From a virus, in IMG/VR virus record IMGVR_UViG_3300007345_010896, positions 1 to 46,239 of that record: a stretch of 46,239 nt of DNA. One strand, given 5' to 3'. Made by a program: the position numbers and the translations under genes. The notes beneath the pieces were generated by a model. The model was not told the origin of the DNA, made no database searches, and saw only the letters and a program-made list of their open reading frames with translations. Shown here piece after piece: positions 16,709-24,990 of the stretch. Numbering within the stretch: the stretch's first letter is position 1; each line of letters opens with the position of its first letter.

Positions 16709-17139
16709 CAGCGTGCACCCCCGACGTGGTAGATCGCGTCGTTGGACGTTTCGAGTGTCCATTCGCGGGTGCCAACGGTGGCACCAAACTCCGAATTTGG
16801 CTTCTTCACAACCCACGAGCTGGGGTCCGCAATCAGCGTGCGGCCGGTGAGATCGGTGATGGCCATCGGAAGCGCTCCCTGCCCATGGGATGCTCGGTCA
16901 AACTCAGCGGCTGCCGACAGCACGTCATTGCTCTTGCTGGTCTGCAGCAGCGTCAGGGTGATCTGAAGGGAGCGGTTCTGGGACATCGAACGCGCTTTTT
17001 CACCATTGGCACCCACCACGGAGCTGATGCCATCACCCATCTCCTCTACGGAAATGAAGGTGTCCTCGGCGTAGCCGGTGATGATGTGCGGCCCGAAGGT
17101 GATGATCACCTGCGAGGAGTCGTAGGTCTTGACGCCCAT
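16708..17139 (-). CDS. DUF3277 tail tube protein
   Basis: A 143-residue protein of the DUF3277 family, which in this tail type is thought to form the inner tube. It begins MGVKTYDSSQVIITFGPHII and shows the pattern GYAEDTFISVEEMGDG at about residues 22-38. Start 17139 has a GAGGA site upstream; the TTG at 17154 overlaps the sheath gene stop and is less likely. It follows the sheath gene directly, the standard order. Confidence 0.85.
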   Translation of the reverse strand: MGVKTYDSSQVIITFGPHIITGYAEDTFISVEEMGDGISSVVGANGEKARSMSQNRSLQITLTLLQTSKSNDVLSAAAEFDRASHGQGALPMAITDLTGRTLIADPSSWVVKKPNSEFGATVGTREWTLETSNDAIYHVGGAR

Positions 17140-17150
17140 GGGCGAGGTCC

Positions 17151-18233
17151 TCAAATGCTGTAGGAAAGGGTGCCGGTGATTTCGGTCGTGTGGATGGCGC
17201 CAGCCAGTCGTGCCGAGAAGCGGATGCCCTCCAGCAGGCGCTGCGACTTCACGCTGTCTGCGATCTCTGCCAGGCCCGGATAGGTGATCCGATAGGATTC
17301 CAGTACGTTGTCACTGGCGTCGGTCTCCTTGGGCGCGATGCCGCCAGCAGTGACACCCGCATCGAGCGCGGCGCGAAGAGCGGTGACGATGACCTGGATG
17401 CCCGCACTGGTATACGGGATCTTGCCGTCTGCCTTGGCCAGTACGTCCACCACCCCGGTCTGCACTCGATCCTTGAGCCAGTCGCGGAAGCGGATGATGT
17501 CGATCCATTCACCGCTGGCCACGGTTCCATACTGGGTCAAGCCCAGATTTCGGAACTGCTCAAAGGTGTTGCCGTTCTTCCCGCGCACGATCTGGGACTG
17601 CCCCTCCGTCAGCGGATCGGTCTGCACGCCAGTCAGGCGCACGTTGGCCCACGTCTCGGCGCCGGGCTCATAGGTGAACCGATTGGCCGCCAACGCGGCC
17701 TCCAGCCACTCTGTGCCCGCGTTAGCGTGATACCAGAGCGCGGTACGGTTGTAGTTGAGCGCCTTCAGCTGGCTTGCGATGTCTGCGTCGCCCGCGACAA
17801 TGATCGCGGCATCGCCACTGCTGGCAAGCTGCAGCTTTTCGTTGGCCTCGACCCACGCAGCCGCCTCCATGATGTCGGCTGCAGCACGAGACAGCTGGAT
17901 CAACGCGTACCAGCCGCTATGGGCGGCGCGGATTGCAACCAGCGCCTCTGTGATGGTCTCTGTCGGATCGCCGTCGTCGTCCAACGTCCGGCGGCCGATG
18001 TAGACCTGGTCAATGGCGCGATCCTGCTGGAAAACAGTCTGAACGGCCTTGTAGAGAGGGTCGGCCAGTTCAATGCCGTGATCCAGCAGCTCATCAGCCG
18101 AAGTGACCAGGAACACTCGTTCCTCGGTGTCCGGCAAGGCTGCGAGGAACAGCAGATCGCTGAAAGACTGCTGATTGATCGAGGTGGTCGCCAAGGAAAT
18201 CTCGACCTTGGCGATGCGGTTGATGGATGCCAT
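17151..18233 (-). CDS. DUF3383 tail sheath protein
   Basis: A 360-residue protein of the DUF3383 family, the contractile sheath of this myovirus group. Recognisable parts are the start MASINRIAKVEISLAT, FSDLLFLAALPDTEERVF (22-40), the GRRTLDDDGDPTETITEALVAI region (about 80-102) and the C-terminal RISARLAGAIHTTEITGTL-like end. It makes the particle contractile and agrees with the baseplate genes downstream. Confidence 0.92.
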   Translation of the reverse strand: MASINRIAKVEISLATTSINQQSFSDLLFLAALPDTEERVFLVTSADELLDHGIELADPLYKAVQTVFQQDRAIDQVYIGRRTLDDDGDPTETITEALVAIRAAHSGWYALIQLSRAAADIMEAAAWVEANEKLQLASSGDAAIIVAGDADIASQLKALNYNRTALWYHANAGTEWLEAALAANRFTYEPGAETWANVRLTGVQTDPLTEGQSQIVRGKNGNTFEQFRNLGLTQYGTVASGEWIDIIRFRDWLKDRVQTGVVDVLAKADGKIPYTSAGIQVIVTALRAALDAGVTAGGIAPKETDASDNVLESYRITYPGLAEIADSVKSQRLLEGIRFSARLAGAIHTTEITGTLSYSI

Positions 18234-18260
18234 TGCAGGTTGCTCCTGGGCATGGAAACG

Positions 18261-18276
18261 AGCGCCTGATGGCGCT
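18261..18276. repeat. Short hairpin between connector and sheath genes
   Basis: AGCGCC and GGCGCT with a TGAT loop lie in the 69-bp gap before the sheath gene. No T-run follows directly on the reverse strand (the coding direction), so termination is doubtful; it might affect mRNA stability or uncouple the two genes. Confidence 0.35.
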
Positions 18277-18302
18277 GGCGGGCTTTTTCTGTTGCTGGAG
18301 GC

Positions 18303-18809
18303 TCAGATGGCGATGGAGGCTTCGAACTTGTCGACCAACTCTGTCTGACCCTGCAGGGCTATCTCGCCCTTTACTGTTTTGATCAGCCCGACGACTTCGT
18401 CGTGCTGTTTGGTGTAGCGAATGCCGATGTCCATCACTGCGCGGGGCTCGTACTTGCCCCCATCGCGCAGCACTGGCACGTTCTGGACTGCGTCCGCAGC
18501 GTAGACAGCGAGATTGGCTGCGAGCGCATGCGCGAGCATTCCCGGGCCTTTGAGACGCTGGCTGAGATCATCAAGTGCGTCGAAACCACCATCGCCGAAG
18601 CACTGAAGCTCGACGGTTGCGTCACGGTGGCCCGCGTAGGTCTGGACCCCCTCCTCAGACAGATCACCTTCCAGCACGCCCTGCCGCGGCGCGGTGCCGA
18701 CCCGAAGCGTGATGTACGGCAGCTTGGGGCGAGGGCCGTTCTGATTCGCGAAGATCACCTGCAGCTGCGTGGCCTGGCTGACCAAGGCGAGAATCTCGTC
18801 TTCGATCAT
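18303..18809 (-). CDS. Phage neck terminator-type protein
   Basis: A 168-residue protein beginning MIEDEILALVSQATQLQVIF, with RPKLPYITLRVGT (29-41) and a later NVPVLRDGGKYEPRAVMDIGIRY pattern. This matches the LIC_12616 / neck-terminator family that caps the tail tube. A strong GAGGAGGG site precedes ATG 18809. It comes just before the sheath gene, as expected. Confidence 0.75.
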   Translation of the reverse strand: MIEDEILALVSQATQLQVIFANQNGPRPKLPYITLRVGTAPRQGVLEGDLSEEGVQTYAGHRDATVELQCFGDGGFDALDDLSQRLKGPGMLAHALAANLAVYAADAVQNVPVLRDGGKYEPRAVMDIGIRYTKQHDEVVGLIKTVKGEIALQGQTELVDKFEASIAI

Positions 18810-19177
18810 GAGCCCTCCTCCGCCGTGGGCTTCTGCCTGACCGCCAGATAGCGGTAGTGGTCCACGCCGCGCATACCGACGTTCCAATCGCTGCCGGCGG
18901 TGACCAGGTATCGATCGCCGCGATGAATGACCAGATCGCCGTTCTGCGCGGTATCGCCGGCCACCACCAGTTCGGTCCTGGTGTAGATCCGGATAGCCGA
19001 CTCGACCCGCCGGCCCTCAGCGAGAGCCTGGAGCTGGTCGTAGTCGTCCTTTTTGGCCGGCTGGATGCTGGCCCGAAAGGTCGTCTCCGACTCTTCCCCA
19101 TCAACCCAGCGGCCTTTTACGTATCCACCGGCAGTCCGGGTGATACGCGGGAGTGTTCGTTCGCCGAGCATCGCCAT
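18806..19177 (-). CDS. Putative head-tail connector/closure protein
   Basis: A 123-residue protein, MAMLGERTLPRITRTAGGYV at the start, with RASIQPAKKDDYDQL (36-50) and HRGDRYLVTAG (85-95). Small beta-barrel head closure proteins have this size, position and 'QPa..' pattern, but I cannot name the family. It overlaps neighbours on both sides by four to five bases (TGATG and ATGA). Confidence 0.6.
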   Translation of the reverse strand: MAMLGERTLPRITRTAGGYVKGRWVDGEESETTFRASIQPAKKDDYDQLQALAEGRRVESAIRIYTRTELVVAGDTAQNGDLVIHRGDRYLVTAGSDWNVGMRGVDHYRYLAVRQKPTAEEGS

Positions 19178-19626
19178 CAGGTCTTCTCCCAGCGGATGGC
19201 GTTGACCAGGACCCCGTCGTCGATAAGCGGCACATCGCTCCCCTTCACGTTGATAGTGGAGAGGGCGTTTGGCACCGCCCACGAGTTAGAGGCACGCACG
19301 TGCGCCCTCTGGCTGTTCTGCGCAAACTCACCAAGCTGCGCCAGACCTACATCTACCGGGGTGCCCCGCTCGATCAGCGTAGCAACGCGATCCATTGCCA
19401 TCCCCAGCACCCTCTCATTCCTCTGTGCAAAGTCCCGGATGAAGGGCCGCGCAGGAATGGTCTCAGTGCCGAACTCGTTGTAGATGGCAATGTCCAGGAT
19501 GCTGGTGCCTTGATGCGCCCCGGCATCGGACTGGATACCCACTTTCACGCCGTGGCCATCCAAGGCATGCACGTTGCGCACGAAGGCATCCAGCCCGTCG
19601 CTATTCGACCTCGTTACGGAGGACAT
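19177..19626 (-). CDS. Head-tail joining / tail completion-like protein
   Basis: A 149-residue protein. The telling block is VKVGIQSDAGAHQGTSILDIAIYNEFGT followed by IPARPFIRDF (roughly 28-68), seen in gp10-like and Mu gpG-like tail terminator/completion proteins. The C-terminus has NSWAVPNALSTINVKGSDVPLIDDGVLVNAI. Start 19626 lies 13 bases inside the preceding gene; an in-frame TTG at 19635 is less likely. Confidence 0.72.
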   Translation of the reverse strand: MSSVTRSNSDGLDAFVRNVHALDGHGVKVGIQSDAGAHQGTSILDIAIYNEFGTETIPARPFIRDFAQRNERVLGMAMDRVATLIERGTPVDVGLAQLGEFAQNSQRAHVRASNSWAVPNALSTINVKGSDVPLIDDGVLVNAIRWEKT

Positions 19627-20015
19627 CCGCAGCAACCTCCGGCTACCGGACTGACGGTGATGGCACCCACCCGCGCGCAGATGTCATTGAGGGCCTTCCA
19701 GCGACCGTAGTAGCCGGCGGGGTCAGAAACCCCGTCCGCGCCGGAGACGTCCCCGGTATAGGTGCGGCTGAGGTCGCCGTCGGTCTGGGATTTCACCCCT
19801 ACCGGGACGACCTCGCCGGCTTCATTCGCTGCCTTCGCCTGCTCCCTGGCATATAGCAGCCACGCTGCGTACAGCGCGACAGCTTCATCTGCCTTGATCT
19901 TGGTCAGGCACGCGGGACGGTAGGCCTCCGCCAACGAGAGGGCCATTTCCTTCTCTTCCGGCGTGGCCGTCAGCCCCGGCGCGAGGAAGTCCAGGATCTC
20001 GATGACAGTGGCCAT
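19614..20015 (-). CDS. DUF4054 head-tail adaptor
   Basis: A 133-residue protein of the DUF4054 type, an adaptor that binds below the portal. Helical N-terminus (FLAPGLTATPEEKEMALSLA), then VALYAAWLLYAREQ (47-60), and the VGVKSQTDGDLSRTYTG motif (72-88) typical for the family. It ends in a Cys-rich GGCCGCPP, where the frame overlaps the next gene. Confidence 0.82.
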   Translation of the reverse strand: MATVIEILDFLAPGLTATPEEKEMALSLAEAYRPACLTKIKADEAVALYAAWLLYAREQAKAANEAGEVVPVGVKSQTDGDLSRTYTGDVSGADGVSDPAGYYGRWKALNDICARVGAITVSPVAGGCCGCPP

Positions 20016-20018
20016 GGG

Positions 20019-20342
20019 TCAGGCGTCCTTCTGTTCGCCGTCGCCACCCGTGCTGGCCTTCTTCTCGGCCTCGGCGATGGCTTCCTTCAGCTTCTCGACG
20101 CCCCAGTTGCCCCCGACGTTCGGGACGCCCAGCTCCTTGGCGCGCGCGACCAATGCTGCCTTGTCCTCGCCGTCGCCGCCGCTGGCCGCCGCAGCCGAGC
20201 CGGCCGAAGCCATCTGCAGAATCTCGGCCTTGACCAGCTTTTCGAGGTTGGGGGTCGGCTTTGCGTCGAAGGTCCCGCCGGGAGCGATGACCTTGCCGCC
20301 ATGCACATGGGCTCCGACCGAATTGTTCTTGTAGGTAGCCAT
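20019..20342 (-). CDS. Small capsid-region protein with HeH/LEM-like domain
   Basis: A 107-residue protein. The first 40 residues are a Gly-rich strand region; residues 60-95 (KAALVARAKELGVPNVGG then GVEKLKEAIAEAEKK) fit the HeH/LEM helix-extension-helix fold found in several phage head-region proteins. It follows the major capsid gene directly, with a one-base TGATG-type overlap. Role unknown. Confidence 0.7.
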   Translation of the reverse strand: MATYKNNSVGAHVHGGKVIAPGGTFDAKPTPNLEKLVKAEILQMASAGSAAAASGGDGEDKAALVARAKELGVPNVGGNWGVEKLKEAIAEAEKKASTGGDGEQKDA

Positions 20343-21304
20343 CAGAGCACCGCCTTGGTGAATGCCAGGGGATAGAAGACCGACACGCCCGCGCTGCGGG
20401 CCATGCAGGGCACGACCAGCTCCAGGTTGCGCGGCTGGGCCGGCAGCTGGTTGAACTGCATCGGGACGTCGTGGGTGATGTTGTCCGGGGCAAACTCGCC
20501 GGCGATGATCAGATCATCCCCGCCCGGGCCTGCGCCGGTCAGCTCGGCCAGCTCCTCGAACACCAGGCCCGGGTGCTTGCGGCGGAAGAACTCGGCGACG
20601 GTCAGGCCATTCGAATCCGGCAGGCGCTTGGAGCTGATGATCGACAGCGGCTCGGTGGCCATGGCGATCTTGTTGACCGTGTGCACGCCCTTGGACTGCA
20701 CGCGGACCGCGTTGTAGATGAGGTCCAGGTCGGCCAGCATCACGTCGGCGTCGGTCGCCATGGTCCAGCCACCGGTGATGGTGGTGGTGCCGATGTTCGG
20801 GTGGTTGGTCAGGCCGAACAGGCCGTAATCGGCATCGCCGACCATTCCGATCAGGTTGAGCTTGATCTCGATCGCCAGGCGCGCGGCGTTGGCCTTGCGG
20901 GTGGGCAGATTGGCACCGGTTGCGTTGGAGGCGATCAGCTCGTTGACGTTGTAGCCGTAGCTGTCGCCGATGGTCTTGACCCGGATGGTCTTCTCGATAC
21001 GGCTCACGTCGGCGCGCGGCAGGTCATCGGCATAGTTCGCGATGACCTTGGCGATACCGACCGAGTCATACACCGAGTAAGTGATGGTTTCGGCCCATTC
21101 CGGGACGTCGCTGGACGGCGGGACGAGCGTCAGGCCCTTCATCGGGGGCAGCTGGCGGTCGTAGGTGCGGGTGCGGACGTAGTCGAGCTGGCGGGCGGTG
21201 AAAATCCCAGCGTCCTGCCGGATCAGATCGGCTCCGGAATTCTGCTGGAACTGTCCCACGGCAACGACATCGGCCTCGTCGTAGTGCAGATGAGTGGCGG
21301 GCAT
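20342..21304 (-). CDS. Major capsid protein, DUF2184 family
   Basis: A 320-residue major capsid protein. The DUF2184 pattern is clear: IFTARQLDYVRTRTYDRQLP (residues 34-53), VPEWAETITYSVYDSVGIAKVI (67-88), and the C-terminal APDNITHDVPMQFNQLPAQPRNLELVVPCMARSAGV segment. Start 21304 has an AGGA site eight bases upstream, which lies just past the hairpin at 21315-21342. Length is usual for the family. Confidence 0.93.
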   Translation of the reverse strand: MPATHLHYDEADVVAVGQFQQNSGADLIRQDAGIFTARQLDYVRTRTYDRQLPPMKGLTLVPPSSDVPEWAETITYSVYDSVGIAKVIANYADDLPRADVSRIEKTIRVKTIGDSYGYNVNELIASNATGANLPTRKANAARLAIEIKLNLIGMVGDADYGLFGLTNHPNIGTTTITGGWTMATDADVMLADLDLIYNAVRVQSKGVHTVNKIAMATEPLSIISSKRLPDSNGLTVAEFFRRKHPGLVFEELAELTGAGPGGDDLIIAGEFAPDNITHDVPMQFNQLPAQPRNLELVVPCMARSAGVSVFYPLAFTKAVL

Positions 21305-21314
21305 TGGGGTTTCC

Positions 21315-21342
21315 TAAAAAAGGAAGCCGCCCGTAGGCGGCT
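21315..21342 (-). terminator. Intrinsic terminator/attenuator upstream of the capsid gene
   Basis: On the reverse strand AGCCGCC, a TACG loop and GGCGGCT (7-bp perfect stem, 21325-21342) are followed by TCC and six T. This is a good Rho-independent terminator inside the structural operon, between cement and major capsid genes. The T-run itself is flanked by TTCCT and AGGAA, and AGGAA is the capsid ribosome-binding site. It may attenuate late transcription or mark a 3' end from which capsid mRNA is processed. Confidence 0.75.
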
Positions 21343-21371
21343 GAGAGAGAGGGGTTGCTGGACCGACCCTG

Positions 21372-21830
21372 TTACGGGGCGGCCGGAGTGGTGGCGAAGG
21401 GGTTGTGCAGTTCGACCAGCGCGACGTTGCTGGACACGCCGGCGGCATCGGTCACAGCCACGATGCCGCTGCGGAATACCGCATTGGGCAGCGCGGTGCC
21501 GGCGTTGGCCACACGGCCATCGGCGTTGAACGACACAGGGCCATCCTCCGTGACCACGCCGGCCGGGGCAACCTGCGCCCAGACATGACCCTTGGTCATG
21601 ACCGAGGCACAGTCGTACTGCACGTAGCCGGCACCGGTGATGGTGTGGCTGTGCAGGCTGATGCCGCGCACCTTGGTGCCGGCGCCCGGGACCAGGACCT
21701 TGCTGGCGTTGGTGCCAGTGACCAGGCCAAGGCCCAGCCCTGCGGCCCCCACCGGGAACGATTCGACACGGTCATCGCCTGCGTCGCCCTTCATGCCCGC
21801 AAATGCGCGGCTCTGATAATCCTCGTACAT
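21372..21830 (-). CDS. Structural cement (Gp24-like) capsid decoration protein
   Basis: A 152-residue protein with the cement-family layout: MYEDYQSRAFAGMKGDAGDD at the start, a Gly-rich strand (AAGLGLGLVTGTNASKVLVPG, about 29-49), an extended middle with GISLHSHTITGAG, and NAVFRSGIVAVTDAAGVSSNVALVELHNP at the end. Such proteins stabilise the expanded head from outside. It precedes the major capsid gene. Confidence 0.8.
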   Translation of the reverse strand: MYEDYQSRAFAGMKGDAGDDRVESFPVGAAGLGLGLVTGTNASKVLVPGAGTKVRGISLHSHTITGAGYVQYDCASVMTKGHVWAQVAPAGVVTEDGPVSFNADGRVANAGTALPNAVFRSGIVAVTDAAGVSSNVALVELHNPFATTPAAP

Positions 21831-21834
21831 CGGT

Positions 21835-22905
21835 TCAGTCCTCGGTGGTTTCGCCGCTCGCGCGGGCGATCATGCGCTCACGCGCGGAACGGGCGTCCTG
21901 GCGGACTTCCGGCTTGCCGCTGGCCGGCGGGGTGATCTCGTGGCGCTGGTGGGCCACGGCGTCCTGGCGCTGACCCTTGTCGGCGACGGCCAGGTCGTAG
22001 GCCGCCTCGATGTAGCCTTCGGACTTGCCGGTCAGATCGAAGCTGTCGCCGCGCACCTTCTTGATCACCGCGGTGCGGATCTCGGTGTCGGTGGCGTCCT
22101 GCTTGAATTCGGCGCCGACCTTGGTGGCGGTGTCTTCGAGCTTGAGGCGGGCCTTGGCGGCGGTGGCCGCGTCCTGGCGGATCTTCTCGGCGTCCTTCTC
22201 CGCGTCCTTCAGCTTGGCCTCGGCGGCGTCGGCGCGTGCGCGCTCCTTATCGGCATCCGACCGGGATGCGGTCAGGGCGTCCTGGCTGGCCTGGTACGCA
22301 TTGGCGACTTCGGGCGCCGCCTCGTAGGACAGGCCGCTATCCAAGCGAACTTGCACCATGTTCGTGGGCATGGGGTTGTCTTCCTCAGTTGTGTCGGCGT
22401 CTGCCGCATCGAGATTGAGCCGGGCGTTGCCCGCACGGCCACGGGGGACCAAGGCGATGTGATTCACCCTGATGTTTCGCTGCACGGCGTCGTAGCGCTC
22501 GCCGTTGATCTCGCCCGGGGTTTCGTCCAGGTCGAGCGTGTATCCGTTGCTCAGCTCCTTGGCGCCGGCATCGATCGCTGAGGTGTCGTAGATCATCAGA
22601 TCGCCGAGCACGTCGTTGCCGTCCGCCCTCCCCTCGCCGAGACATGCGCCACAGGTGTGGAGCTTGGCGTTCTTCGACGTCACCAGCCCGGGATGGCCGA
22701 TGGTGATCGGCTTGCCCTTGTAGCTGGCCAGGGAGTCGGCGTGGAACACCTCCTCCGGCGGACGGTATTCGCGGCGGATGGAGCCATTGGGCTGTCGGTA
22801 TTCGAAGATCCCGGTTCGCGTGAGCACGGCCGTGTCCTGCACGAAGCCCTCGGCCGTGCGAGTGGCACGCAGCGGCATGCGGTCGAACCGCTGAACGGTT
22901 GGCAT
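21835..22905 (-). CDS. DUF2213 prohead protease with scaffold tail
   Basis: A 356-residue DUF2213 protein. Residues 1-165 form the protease-like domain: ITIGHPGLV (67-75), [15 protein letters not shown] (117-131) and [20 protein letters not shown] (144-163); His149 and Ser119 are candidates for catalysis by comparison with other head proteases. Residues 190-275 are an Ala/Lys/Asp coiled coil, as expected for an internal scaffold. Protease and scaffold in one chain is common in this head type. Confidence 0.85.
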   Translation of the reverse strand: MPTVQRFDRMPLRATRTAEGFVQDTAVLTRTGIFEYRQPNGSIRREYRPPEEVFHADSLASYKGKPITIGHPGLVTSKNAKLHTCGACLGEGRADGNDVLGDLMIYDTSAIDAGAKELSNGYTLDLDETPGEINGERYDAVQRNIRVNHIALVPRGRAGNARLNLDAADADTTEEDNPMPTNMVQVRLDSGLSYEAAPEVANAYQASQDALTASRSDADKERARADAAEAKLKDAEKDAEKIRQDAATAAKARLKLEDTATKVGAEFKQDATDTEIRTAVIKKVRGDSFDLTGKSEGYIEAAYDLAVADKGQRQDAVAHQRHEITPPASGKPEVRQDARSARERMIARASGETTED

Positions 22906-22915
22906 GGTTGATTCC

Positions 22916-23710
22916 TCAGTGAACGATCAGGGCGTTCAGGTCGTCCAGATCAGGCAGGACAGCCTCGGCGCTGCACCGGCACCGGATCGGCTGCCCGGGG
23001 TGCCCGTCTTCCGGCGGCTTGTCCCATCGGTAGGTCTTGCCCTCGCGGGCGACGTGCTCGGAGCGCTCGCGGCCGTCCAGAACACCGCGCCAGCGGTATT
23101 CCTCGACGCCGATGCCCTGCTGCCGAGCCTGGGTGATGTCCCCGTTCAACTTGCCGATCTGGTCCCGCGCGATCAGCTCGGCGCGGCCTTTCGTGACCTT
23201 GCCGGTCTTCTTCACCAGCGCGACCACGTCGCGCAGGCTCTTGCCGGACTGCACCGCCGCGGTCACCTGGCCGCGCAGCTGGTCGACGTACTTCGTCGGC
23301 AGCGACTTGATCAGCTCCAGATTCTCGGACTCCCAGACGCTCAGCATGTCCCGCAGCTCGGGATCGGCGGTCAGCACGTTCACGCCGTAGGCAGAACGCA
23401 GGACGCCGTGGAACTGCTGCTTGTTGAATCTGGTCGTCCGCCGGGCAAACTCGCTGATCAATGGCCCAAGCACCTGGTCCTGCACTGGCGAGAGGCTAGT
23501 GCCGGCCTGCAAGGCCTGGATCAGCCCCTGATACCAGCCAATGTCGATGGAAGGATCAGCGATATCGGCCCGGTAGCCCAGCGCCCGAAGCACTGCAGGC
23601 TCGATGGCCTGCACAGCCTCGTCGGCGATCGTCACCAGGCGGCGGGTGTAGTCGCGCTCCACGCCCGCCGGGTACAGCCAGCGCCGCGCCTTGCCGGGCT
23701 TCTTCTTCAT
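22916..23710 (-). CDS. Mu F-like head morphogenesis protein
   Basis: A 264-residue minor head protein. It starts [20 protein letters not shown] (ATG 23710, ATGA overlap with the portal gene). The C-terminal third holds the family signature: [20 protein letters not shown], then [20 protein letters not shown] and the [11 protein letters not shown] end (about 180-255), with the W..D.R..H and RC.C residues in place. It acts at the portal vertex in assembly. Confidence 0.92.
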   Translation of the reverse strand: MKKKPGKARRWLYPAGVERDYTRRLVTIADEAVQAIEPAVLRALGYRADIADPSIDIGWYQGLIQALQAGTSLSPVQDQVLGPLISEFARRTTRFNKQQFHGVLRSAYGVNVLTADPELRDMLSVWESENLELIKSLPTKYVDQLRGQVTAAVQSGKSLRDVVALVKKTGKVTKGRAELIARDQIGKLNGDITQARQQGIGVEEYRWRGVLDGRERSEHVAREGKTYRWDKPPEDGHPGQPIRCRCSAEAVLPDLDDLNALIVH

Positions 23711-24990
23711 GTCTGCGCTGCATAGGTCTTCGCCGTGCCGGGCGTGGTGTCGTCGGGATCGAGGCCGAACAGGCCGCGCTGCTGGATGTAGTCCCGTGCC
23801 TCGTCTTCGGTCAGCGCACTCGTTCCGGTGATGGCGGCCACCGCATCCGCTTCGATCTTGAGGGTCTCGGCCTTGGTCTTGCCGATATCGGCCAGTTCCT
23901 TCTGAGTGAGCTGCTTCAGGGGCGACCACACCACAGTCCAGTTGTCCGGCGCCTTGCCGGCCATCGTGTTCTGAGCGCAGATCAAGGAGATGATCCGCTC
24001 CAAAGCAGGCTGCATGCGCAGGCTGCGCAGCTGCTCGACCAGGTTGTAGTAGCCCTCGAAGTCGGCGTCACCGGTGGCGTTCTGGCCGCCGGGCGAGCGC
24101 CCGAACAACAGCGTCACGGGGATGCCGGACTCGGCCGACAGGGCGATCTGCATCTCCTGCAGGATCTGGTTGACCCCGCCGACGCTGGTATCGCGGATGT
24201 CGTAGTCGTCATCGGCATCAACGGCGACGCTATTCCGAACACCGCGCGCCTGATCGACCATCGTCAGGCGCTTCTGGATCATTTCCTCCTGCTGTGCCTG
24301 GATGGCTTGGGCCATCCCCTTCATCTTGTGCACGGCCTGCTGCTTGCGCCGCAGGATCTCGCGCGCCAAGCCGACGCTATCGATGTAGTCGCGGATTCGC
24401 CGGAACGCGCGCGCGGCGGCGGCACGGCCACGCCACGGAATGCTGTCCTGCTTCATGGACGCCGGCATCGGGTCGCCAGGCACCTCCACCAAGCGGGACT
24501 CGTGCACCAGCACCTGTGTGCCCGCTCCGCGAACTGATAGACGGTACAGCTCCGGCTGGCCGTAGTTGATCTCGTTCGGGTTGTTGTACGACCGATCGAC
24601 CGAAAGGTCATCGATGACGTAGACGCGCAGCTCGTGAATGGTGTCCAGGCGATCGACATTCATCGGATCGCGGAGGAGACCGCCGTCGGCGACGATCAGC
24701 AGCAGACACCCACCACCGCGCAGTCGGGCCCATCGTGCTGCGTCTGCCAGCAACGGCAGCACCTTGAGGCGCTCGATCTCCGCGAGGATGACGCCGTCGG
24801 TGTCGCCGGTGATGGTGATCCCACCCTTTACGGCATTATCCGCCGGCAGGTCGACAACCCGCGCGGGCAGACCGCCCTCGGCATACATGGCCGCGTCGCT
24901 CTGGCCGATCGCGCTGGTGAGGGCCGCGATGCCGCCTGCGCCAAGCACGGCATCCATGTAGCCGTCCTGGTGGAAGGTCGGTGTGGTCAT
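23707..24990 (-). CDS. Portal protein, DUF1073 family
   Basis: A 427-residue portal protein. It begins MTTPTFHQDGYMDAVLGAGG; other signs are ARVVDLPADNAVKGGITI (about 43-60), the RRKQQAVHKMKGMAQAIQAQ helix, IALSAESGIPVTLLFGRSPGG (residues 285-305) and NATGDADFEGYYNLVEQLR, which mark DUF1073 portals (the N-terminal domain is also listed with Acb1-like proteins in some databases, but no separate Acb1 enzyme domain is seen). Start 24990 overlaps the terminase stop as ATGA. Confidence 0.9.
   Translation of the reverse strand: MTTPTFHQDGYMDAVLGAGGIAALTSAIGQSDAAMYAEGGLPARVVDLPADNAVKGGITITGDTDGVILAEIERLKVLPLLADAARWARLRGGGCLLLIVADGGLLRDPMNVDRLDTIHELRVYVIDDLSVDRSYNNPNEINYGQPELYRLSVRGAGTQVLVHESRLVEVPGDPMPASMKQDSIPWRGRAAAARAFRRIRDYIDSVGLAREILRRKQQAVHKMKGMAQAIQAQQEEMIQKRLTMVDQARGVRNSVAVDADDDYDIRDTSVGGVNQILQEMQIALSAESGIPVTLLFGRSPGGQNATGDADFEGYYNLVEQLRSLRMQPALERIISLICAQNTMAGKAPDNWTVVWSPLKQLTQKELADIGKTKAETLKIEADAVAAITGTSALTEDEARDYIQQRGLFGLDPDDTTPGTAKTYAAQT

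Noticed and set aside
23707-24990. Acb1 anti-CBASS nuclease
   Set aside because: Database names link DUF1073 with Acb1, but this protein is a normal-length portal in the right place and no separate phosphodiesterase motif pair is seen.
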